Positions 56,826-64,000 of a DNA stretch of 64,000 nucleotides are shown one piece after another. The stretch is from Gibbula magus (lineage: Eukaryota > Mollusca > Gastropoda > Trochida > Trochidae). Position 1 is the first letter of the stretch. Every line of letters starts with the position of its first letter. The notes beneath the pieces were generated by a model. It had not been told where the DNA came from. It did not search any database and worked only from the letters and a program-made list of their open reading frames with translations. The translations under genes and the position numbers were made by a program. The stretch spans positions 47,195,750 through 47,259,749 of the forward strand of contig OW388296.1 of the NCBI GenBank assembly GCA_936450465.1. The letters are read 5' to 3'.

Positions 56826-56893
56826 CTTTAGCTCAATTGGTAGAATGTCTGACTCTCACCCGAATCCGGGTTCGAATCCACCTGGATATTGAA
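56826..56893 (+). tRNA. tRNA-like sequence, probably a pseudogene or SINE head
   Basis: CCTTTAGCTCAATTGGTAGA gives a good box A / D-arm and GGGTTCGAATCC a good box B / T-loop at tRNA-like spacing. The anticodon region reads TGACTCTCACC. The T stem has mismatches and I cannot pair a seven-base acceptor stem, so I do not consider it a functional tRNA. The 3' flank runs into ATTGAAATTTGTGTTTTCAC without CCA or a T-run. It is unrelated to the S1 or S2 heads beyond the promoter boxes. Confidence 0.4.
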
Positions 56894-56953
56894 ATTTGTG
56901 TTTTCACTCCTACATCTGACAATAGACAATGTGGTTCAGTTCATCTGAATGGG

Positions 56954-57012
56954 TGAGTGAGTGAGTTATTGTTTAACACCGCTTCGGCAGAATGGCAGCC
57001 ATTTGCGGCGAG
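56954..57012 (-). mobile_element. tiny retroposed insert E3 (59 nt)
   Basis: Flanked by the perfect 13-bp repeat TCATCTGAATGGG (56941-56953 and 57013-57025) in otherwise unique DNA. It reads TGAGTGAGTGAGTTATTGTT, TAACACCGCTTCGGCAGAAT, GGCAGCCATTTGCGGCGAG. It aligns with E2 over its whole length and both begin at essentially the same 5' position. Confidence 0.87.
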
Positions 57013-57780
57013 TCATCTGAATGGGAACCTTGTACAGATATGAAAGCAATGAGAACTTGCACCTTGTGGCAACATGAGTTGTATAGGACCCAAAGACAGA
57101 TTTATCCTATGATGAAGTAGGGCAATGACAGCAGTCTAATAAAATTCACTGTCATTATCATCATTACCATTATTAAAGATAATCCACAAATACAAATTTT
57201 GTATATAATGCAAATAAAACATTCCCTACATTTCTGCATGTGATCACCATGACTCACTGATCATATCTTATTAAACCAAGGTGAAATATCCTATTAATCA
57301 CATGGATGATATATAAATAATAGCACATGGATCAAATTCCCATCAAGCAGCATGACATGTCGGTGCAGGAGACTGCAGTGACCTTGCAATGCACCGGCCA
57401 TGTCAGACACCTGATCTAGCACATGTGCAGTGTCATATATATATACACCGTATATCACCACCTGGTTCTTGTTATTAAAGTTTCAAAGGGAATTATGGTT
57501 TTATTCTGATCATAAAAATTAGAATCTTTGTCGCGATTTACATTTCATGGTCACCGTTTCTGGTCATGCAATGTAAGGGAGACATTTTAAAAAAACTAAA
57601 ATATCTTGTTTATAACCGCGAGACATGTGTGTACAGAAATTAATTGGAAATATTAAAACTGTTATAAGTATCCATTAAATCCATTGCGTATGAGTATAGA
57701 TGCTCAAAATGCAGTCACAATCAGATCACTGAAAGATCACATCAATAACGTGAATCATGAATCTTCATTTGTTAATTTAA

Positions 57781-58366
57781 AGGCGCTGTAGCATGTTTTT
57801 TCGCTGAAATAAGTCGATGAAATGTATTTGAAAAATAATGTCAACAATAGTGAAACACCCTTCTCTCTTCGGAAAATCAAGTTGCAAATGAGTGTACATG
57901 GTTCCGTACAACTTCCAAACGCAAGGCATAACTCTTGCCAGTCTGCATTACTGGCTGTTGTAACCCTTGCGGTATTTCCCTATCTTTGTTGTGTCAAGAC
58001 AGTGAATCGCTGCACCAGAAATGCATAGCGGGCCTGGATTTCTAAACACAGATTTCTTAAGGAAATACTGCAAGGCCTAAATCAGCCAGTAATGGAGACT
58101 GGCAAGAGTTATGCCTTGCATTGGGAAGTTGGGTTCCGTAAAGCCATGGGAATTTTTTTTGTCATTCGAATATAATAAAATGTGTTCACAATAAAATGGC
58201 CGCCATGCAATTTTAGCTTTATACGCAACACCGTTAATACCACTACGGATCATTGGTTTGTGTAATAAGATGTTTTACCCTTTAAAGTGAATATAAATGA
58301 CATAAACAAACATTATAAATGAGAAATTTGAAAAATTAAATTTGCAAAAAACCTGCTACAGCGCCT
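57781..58366 (+). mobile_element. TTAA MITE family M (copy 7) carrying a nested MITE
   Basis: TTAA at 57777-57780 and 58367-58370. Termini AGGCGCTGTAGCATG and CTGCTACAGCGCCT show compensating changes at both ends (GGCGCTGTAG instead of GGGGCAGTAG). A 223-bp element with a 9-bp duplication is inserted at 57909-58131; removing it restores the normal family-M interior. Confidence 0.9.
57909..58131. mobile_element. 223-bp MITE with 9-bp target duplication (copy 1)
   Basis: Termini CAACTTCCAAACGCAAGGC and GCCTTGCATTGGGAAGTTG continue as a long inverted repeat (ATAACTCTTGCCAGTCTG... / ...AGACTGGCAAGAGTTAT). It is flanked by GGTTCCGTA at 57900-57908 and 58132-58140. A 9-bp duplication with long inverted repeats suggests a Mutator-like (MULE) transposase; hAT would give 8 bp. 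No coding capacity. Confidence 0.88.
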
Positions 58367-58370
58367 TTAA

Positions 58371-60905
58371 AGGGACCAGCAAAATCAGCCATCTTGGTAT
58401 TTTTGGCATTACGTGACTTAAAAACATGTTATATTGTACAGTTCTCAATGTTTTTATTTTTCAACAAATCTATGCTTGTATTTTATCAAGTTATGAAATG
58501 TAAAATCATCAAAATTTTGCCTTCATTAGTAATTTCTAATTTGACTGTTTTATTAACAAAATATATGTAAACAGGATTATCCTCTCAACTTTTATTTCCA
58601 TAAAAAAAAAACAATAGAATCCTCCTTTTAAGAGGAGACTTAACTTAACAATGTTCATAATTCCAGACACGTAGAATTCCAAGGGATTTGGGAATAACTT
58701 TCACAATTCTTAAAACAAAATTACAGGAAGAATGTCTGCAATACCATATAAAACTTAAAGAAGCAGTTCTGTCGCTGACTGTCTGCAATCTTCCTTTTTA
58801 GCAAAAGGTGAAATAAAAAAAAAAGGTTTGTGCAATAAGCGTGTATACCCTATGAGTAAACAGAAATGTCCTTGAATTTCTATCCACAAAAAATACCCAC
58901 TCTTTAAGGGAATACACTATATTCAACCGAAGTAGGATATTAACATGAACTCGATTGAATTTTGATGAAAACTGGGTTGTCATTTTGCATTCGTTTACGT
59001 AATGCAATATATTTTCACAAATATCAATCATATTGCAACATTTTTTCTGTTTCTAGTCATTACAAGTAAACTTTGTAACTTTAATTCTAAAGAAATTATA
59101 GTTTTTATTTTTATTTCATTTTAAAAGTATTAAGATTCATGAGAATTTGATTAAGACAAAACAAAAAAAACAATAATGTCGATCACTCTCTCAGAGACAG
59201 AAATCTAACAATAACTAAAAGCAATATGATCAACACTTGGAAAGGTGAAAGGAAAATGTTCATTATTTTCCAATACTCACCTTTTTAACAACTAAATCTT
59301 GTAAAATAATGTCTTCGCTTTAAATACATGCCAAGTCCATTAGCACCTGATTCATATTAAATAACAATCATTTTTATTTCTATCTTAACATAATTAAGAG
59401 CGTTCTACTCTCCAAGAGGTGCTAGGTGCAAAAACCAAATTCAAAACAAATCTTTAACATCTTTCCTAAAATAATTTATCTTTCAGCAGCATTTAGAAGA
59501 GGTGATAATAACAACATAACCTAAACAATCTTCTTCTTCACACTAAAAAGAAAGAAAACGTTTATCCAGTAAAAGCAATTATTACAAAATATATGCATCT
59601 TCTAAAATAAATATCACCGTGTACCCTTTTATTCAAAACTAATTCATAAAAAGAGTATTTAACAGACCTCAATTAATTGAAAATCACATTTCAAAACATA
59701 TTTTTTTAAACTTAGAAAACTTTTTAAAATGAAATCACATTTCAAAATATATTTTTCTTAAACTTAAAATACTTTTTAAGATAAACTTCACCATTACATA
59801 TAAATTGCACTGAAACCTTTCAAAACATTCACTTAAACTAAAACATTAAACAAATTTTCAGTTATTTACATTGCAGACCATCCATCAAAACAAATGGAAG
59901 TCAGAACATTAATATTTCCTGTGTGGTGTAGGTAAAGGTGGAGGTTGAACAAACAAGAGTCAAATCATTTCTGAAGGGCTCTTCATCCCCTGATGTCACA
60001 ACATACATGGGTTATTTCCTCCAATAACAACCTGCAAGATGGAGAACCTCTCAACTGCTGTCCAAATATTTGCATTTTCAGTGACCAGGTTACGAATTTG
60101 TATGGCACACTTCGTATGTTTACAATTACACTATCTCCTTCCAGCGAGAATTCCACAAATTCCACATAATCAATCATAATCACACAAAAAAGGTTGTTAT
60201 TGTAGATGTAGACAATAGGCCCATTCTTCATCCCTGACATTGACGCAATGAAAAGTGCAGAGTTACATATATATCATTCTCGCACTGTGGTCATGTGTTG
60301 GCTGTGCCAAAAAACATAAATGCTACATCATATTTGTTGTAACACATATTGGAAGTTTTTTTTTTATGGATGTAAAATCATATTTCATGGAGTAATATTT
60401 CTGATCTATCATCCACAAAAATGGAAACTAAGAAATTTTAAAAAAAGGAAATTTTACAAAACAAATATGAGATAATCTTAAAGAAGGCGATAATCGGGGG
60501 AACCTCAATTTATTTCTATTTTCATCAAATCAATGATTCTTTGAGAGAAGGACGTTGACAGAGCAAAACTACCAAAATTGCAAACACTGCACAAGGACAT
60601 TTTTGTGATTTGCCTCAGGTATACAATTACTTTCAAACATAAAAGCAAGTTTACAAATCTAATTTATATTCTCTTTGATGCATAACATAAAACATGAGTT
60701 TAGTACATTTTTAAAAGAAGTTACTATCGCTGCAGGCTGTGAACATTATATTCTATCCATTGATTCACCTACTGGCACATAATTTACAGGTAATGATTCA
60801 ATATTCAGTATGAATATACATATTATAAACCAGTCTATATAAATTCCTCTTTAACACATACAAATTTATCAATTCCCTCAATGACTCATCACTTCCGCCT
60901 TGCTT
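58371..60905. other. repeat-poor AT-rich stretch
   Basis: AGGGACCAGC directly after the TTAA of the preceding MITE might be the end of another TTAA element, but no partner terminus was found. A ~60-bp tandem pair (AAATCACATTTCAAAATATA, ACTTTTTAA) lies at 59690-59785. It includes one exon-like frame listed separately. Confidence 0.4.
59983..60240 (-). CDS. possible coding exon, function unknown
   Basis: A minus-strand frame of 85 codons ends at 59983. It stays open a few codons upstream of the first ATG (residues SALFIAS precede it). The peptide alternates beta-like stretches (PIVYIYNNNLFCVIMIDYVE, EFSLEGDSVIVNIRSVPYKF) and ends with a Cys-containing segment. It lies in the least repetitive part of the window, with an AATAAA-type signal on the minus strand near 59630. 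I do not recognise a family and see no strong splice acceptor. Confidence 0.22.
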   Translation of the reverse strand: MSGMKNGPIVYIYNNNLFCVIMIDYVEFVEFSLEGDSVIVNIRSVPYKFVTWSLKMQIFGQQLRGSPSCRLLLEEITHVCCDIRG

Positions 60906-61510
60906 TACCCTTTGTGTTTATTGGAGACCTACTGCTGTTTCTAGAACAGTTGCGTACCTTTCGTGCTTATTGGAGACCTGAGGTTGATTTTAGAACAGTT
61001 GCGTACCTTTCGTGCTTATTGGAGACCTGAGGTTGATTTTAGAACAGTTGCGTACCTTTCGTGCTTATTGGAGACCTACTGCTGTTTCTAGAACAGTTGC
61101 GTACCTTTCGTGCTTATTGGAGACCTGAGGTTGATTTTAGAACAGTTGCGTACCTTTCGTGCTTATTGGAGACCTGAGGTTGATTTTAGAACAGTTGCGT
61201 ACCTTTCGTGCTTATTGGAGACCTGAGGTTGTTCTAGAACAGTTGCTTACCTTTCGTGCTTATTGGAGACCTGAGGTTGTTCTAGAACAGTTGCATACCT
61301 TTCGTGCTTATTGGAGACCTGAGGTTGTTCTAGAACAGTTGCTTACCTTTCGTGCTTATTGGAGACCTGAGGTTGTTCTAGAACAGTTGCATACCTTTCG
61401 TGCTTATTGGAGACCTGAGGTTGTTCTAGAACAGTTGCTTACCCCCTAGTGCTTATTGGAGACTTGAGGTTGTTTCTAGCTAGTTGCTTACCGTTGGTAC
61501 TTGTTGGAGA
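60906..61510. repeat. 48/49-bp satellite, ~12.5 units
   Basis: Unit: CTTATTGGAGACCTGAGGTT, GTTCTAGAACAGTTGCTTAC, CTTTCGTG. The left half uses 49-bp units with GATTTTAGAACAGTTGCGTA plus two CTACTGCTGTTTCTAG variants. The right half uses 48-bp units that alternate GCTTACC / GCATACC, giving a 96-bp dimer. A 96-codon open frame reflects the 48-bp (16-codon) period. Confidence 0.93.
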
Positions 61511-62439
61511 CAATTTCATCTCTTATTAAAGAAAATATTGTTAGTCATGGACATGCTTTGGCTCAACAAACCACTGTGCTTTGTTCAAAGTCATGTTAAT
61601 TTTGTCATAATTGTTTGTTTTAAGCTTTAGAATACTTTAGATCAACTTACATCATTTACAATTCCCTACAACTTTAAAAATAATGCTAGTATTTCTCTTT
61701 AGAAAACATGAGAGACGAGTTGCTGAGAAGGGGGGTTTATATAGTTTGGGAAATTTCTAAATCGTGCAGCATCTAAAACAGTCTGCAAAAAAACAAACAT
61801 CAAATGCCTATGTAACTTTTTAAAAACAATCTGCCATATTTTCAGGAAGCCGTTTTCATTTTAAACTTTTTAAAGCAAAATCATTTCCTTGGCACTTCCT
61901 TCAAAAGGAAGTTCCACATTTTCAAAATCGTAATTTTTTATTTTTCCTCAACAAAACGAACATTCAACAAACAAAAAGGGACCATAAACTTCTTCAAGCA
62001 GTCTAACCGGTTGACATGACTAGGTAAATACTTGCAAAGACAATAAATACCATGTAAATACTCCCTAATTTGAATGCCACATGCCCTTAAAGATGAAAAC
62101 CTTGTCTTTATTACTCTGGGAACTTATCTTCCATCATAACGGTGCTTAATGGCTGCCAGGACGGTATATATTGTGTTCAGAAGAATCCCAAAACATCCTG
62201 GAGGGATTTCAAACATCCCACTGTTTATCAGGCTAATCTTTATGTGGGTAAATTACATGCCGGCTTGATATAGAACAAAGGAGTATTATTGTTTTTTCTC
62301 TGGGAGACGGTTGTTTAGATAAAACACCCTTCCTTCTGGTAATGGCTGGCATTACACATGAAACAACAGAGACCCGCTATGTCATAACGCTTGTATAACA
62401 CCCTCAAAGGATATAAACAGGCATATATGATTTCTGGGA
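61511..62439. other. unassigned stretch
   Basis: No repeat or gene recognised. Confidence 0.35.
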
Positions 62440-63043
62440 GTTGAACCTGAATGCGGTTGATATGCAATATTGTGGCAAAAGATTGAAAATATGATTAAAT
62501 TTGTTTGAGTAAATAATAATTTTTTGTGATATATTTAATAGAGAAAAGAATTCATAGGCTTCAATGGTTTTAATGTATTTTCACTTACACTCATATGCCA
62601 TAACATTGCAACCACCTGAAGATATAAGCTTAAATTATTTTCTCAAGAAGTACATTGTAAAACATCATGGAAAATGCCCTAAATGGCATTAAAAATAGCT
62701 TAGAATATGCCTCAAGATGAGTTTGTTATAACACTAATGCCACTGGATATACGTTGAACCTGAATGGAGATGATACGCAATATTGTGGTGAAAGATTGAA
62801 AAATATGATTAAATTTGTTTGTGTAAATATTAAAGGTTTTTGAGAAATATAATAGAAGGGAAATTAATAGTCTTGAATTGTTTTAATTTCTTTTATGTTT
62901 TTCACTTACCGGTATACTTCATCCAAAGTCATAACATGACAACCTCATAATTTTTATTATTTTCTCAAGAAATATTTGCTAAAACTTATGTCAAAATATC
63001 CTAAATGGCATTAAAAATAGCTTAGAATATGCCTCATATACGC

Positions 63044-63266
63044 CAACTTCCAAATGCAAGGCATAACTCTTGCCAGTCTCCATTACTGACTGATTTAGGC
63101 CTTGCAGTATTTTCTTAAGAAATCTGTGTTTAGAAATCCAGGCCCGCTATGCATTTCTGGTGCAGCGATTCACTATCTTGACACAACAAAGATAGGGAAA
63201 TACCGCAAGGGTTAAAACAGCCAGTAATGCAGACTGGCAAGAGTTATGCCTTGCGTTTGGAAGTTG
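63044..63266. mobile_element. 223-bp MITE with 9-bp target duplication (copy 2)
   Basis: The same length as the copy at 57909-58131 and in inverted orientation relative to it. Termini CAACTTCCAAATGCAAGGC and GCCTTGCGTTTGGAAGTTG are flanked by the perfect 9-bp repeat CATATACGC (63035-63043 and 63267-63275). Confidence 0.92.
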
Positions 63267-63292
63267 CATATACGCAAGCAAGATGAGTTTGT

Positions 63293-63614
63293 AAGAGGTG
63301 AAGTGAGGTGAGTTGGGGTTAACGCCGCTTTCAAGAGTATTTCACTTATATCGTGGCTGCTAGTATTATGGCAGGGAGAAAGCCCGAAATGCCATGTGGC
63401 TATGCATTGCGGTGAAACCTGCGAGCATCGGCTGGAACTAGCAAACCATGGGTGGTACTGCACTGAATTGAAATTCAGTATAGCATTGCAACCAAACCTG
63501 ACTGCGTGTAGAACAGTTCTCTACTGCAGACAAAGTTGCCGTGCCCTAGCGGGATTCGAACCCCTGACCTCTTGATCCGAAGCAGAATGCGCTAACCACT
63601 GCGTTATCCAGCCC
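63293..63614 (-). mobile_element. SINE S1 (copy 16), full length
   Basis: Tail GAGGTGAAGTGAGGTGAG, full body, and head with GGTTCGAATCC and ATAACGCAGTGGTTAGCGC on the minus strand. Flanked by TGAGTTTGT (63284-63292 and 63615-63623). Confidence 0.9.
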
Positions 63615-63699
63615 TGAGTTTGTTCGACACTGACGCCCTCGTATATAAGCATAGATTGGAATAAGATTATCTACATATGTGCTACGACTCCATGTGAAT

Positions 63700-64000
63700 G
63701 ATATGGTCAAGTATCAAAGGTGTATCACTGACCGATGCACGTTTTGGGAGAATACAACGTGTGGCAAGGTCAAGACACAAGTTTTAAAAATTATGACCTA
63801 ACTGAATGCACATGTCAAGTATCAAAGGCCTATCACTGACCAATGAAAAGTTATGGCCAGGGTTAAGTTTTTGAAAAATGGTTCCTGTGCCAAGGTCAAG
63901 TCACAAGGTAAAAAATTATAACCTATTCTGAAAGGTCTCACCTCAATGGATGCAAATGTTTAAGTATCAAAGGCCTCTCACTGACCAATCAAAAGTTGAC
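63700..64000 (+). mobile_element. pearl-like cores (type E), cut by window end
   Basis: Two or more diverged cores with TCAAGTATCAAAGGCCTATC, ACTGACCAATGAAAAGTTAT and GCCAAGGTCAAGTCACAAGG, resembling the cores of 41253-41700. The microsatellite and terminal hairpin would lie beyond the window. Confidence 0.6.

Larger units (their letters stand above)
62440..63650. repeat. 313-bp tandem duplication with later insertions
   Basis: The first copy is 62440-62752. The second starts at 62753 (GTTGAACCTGAATG repeats at both starts) and is interrupted by a MITE at 63044-63266 and a SINE at 63293-63614 before ending near 63650. Copies share AATATTGTGG, AAGATTGAAAAATATGATTA and CCTAAATGGCATTAAAAATA with notable divergence in between. 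Confidence 0.8.

Noticed and set aside
58371..58400. Start of another TTAA MITE (AGGGACCAGC) immediately after the M-family copy
   Set aside because: No matching inverted terminus followed by TTAA was found downstream, so it cannot be delimited.
61159..61449. 96-codon frame with 16-residue repeats
   Set aside because: The 48-bp satellite unit is divisible by three, so an open frame is expected; the 49-bp units to the left break it.

Overview
This window looks like non-coding animal DNA, probably from a marine mollusc. It is AT-rich and has no bacterial-style genes, no uninterrupted long protein gene and no clear multi-exon host gene. It is saturated with small non-autonomous mobile elements. 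The molluscan guess rests on three things: several elements built like the bivalve 'pearl' family (tandem ~150-170 bp cores, an ACGG/ACAG microsatellite, then a GC-rich terminal hairpin); many cores carrying the AAGGTCAAGGTCACC-type motif common in molluscan repeats; and tRNA-derived SINEs whose 3' ends read GCGGCGTTAAAC plus a short tandem tail. It is an inference, not a database result.

Layout. 1-10 kb: a pearl-like element (1871-2818), a SINE carrying a tiny nested insert (3438-3790), a degenerate tandem module (3840-4850), a hAT-like MITE (7965-8448) and two copies of a TTAA-flanked MITE. 10-20 kb: a SINE swollen by a 25-bp minisatellite (10898-12400), a degenerate ~110-bp repeat, two pearl-like elements side by side (14642-16282) and a SINE. 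20-30 kb: more TTAA MITEs and pearl-like elements, a 144-bp satellite grown from SINE-head sequence (22176-23520), a G/T-rich minisatellite, and SINEs including one composite copy. 30-45 kb: palindromic and TTAA MITEs, pearl-like elements, a 65-bp satellite and a SINE split by two back-to-back TTAA MITEs. 45-54 kb: a pair of ~1.2-kb inverted arms (45570-46770 and 51037-52235) around a spacer of SINEs and diverged duplications, then a dead Tc1/mariner element (52288-53495). 54-64 kb: SINEs, a tRNA-like sequence, a MITE nested in a MITE, a quiet stretch, a 48/49-bp satellite, and a 313-bp tandem duplication hit in turn by a MITE and a SINE.

How the parts relate. The main story is layered mobile-element history. 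One tRNA-derived SINE family (16 recognisable copies, 15 in the same orientation) is the substrate for minisatellite birth, nested insertions and MITE landings. Three ~50-62-nt inserts with 11-13-bp target duplications share the SINE's 3' tail motif and probably used the same LINE machinery. Two 223-bp MITEs with perfect 9-bp target duplications are also clear. The only transposase sequence seen is the broken Tc1/mariner copy. Three short exon-like stretches are flagged at low confidence. The strong strand bias of the elements would fit the interior of a large intron, but the window does not prove it.
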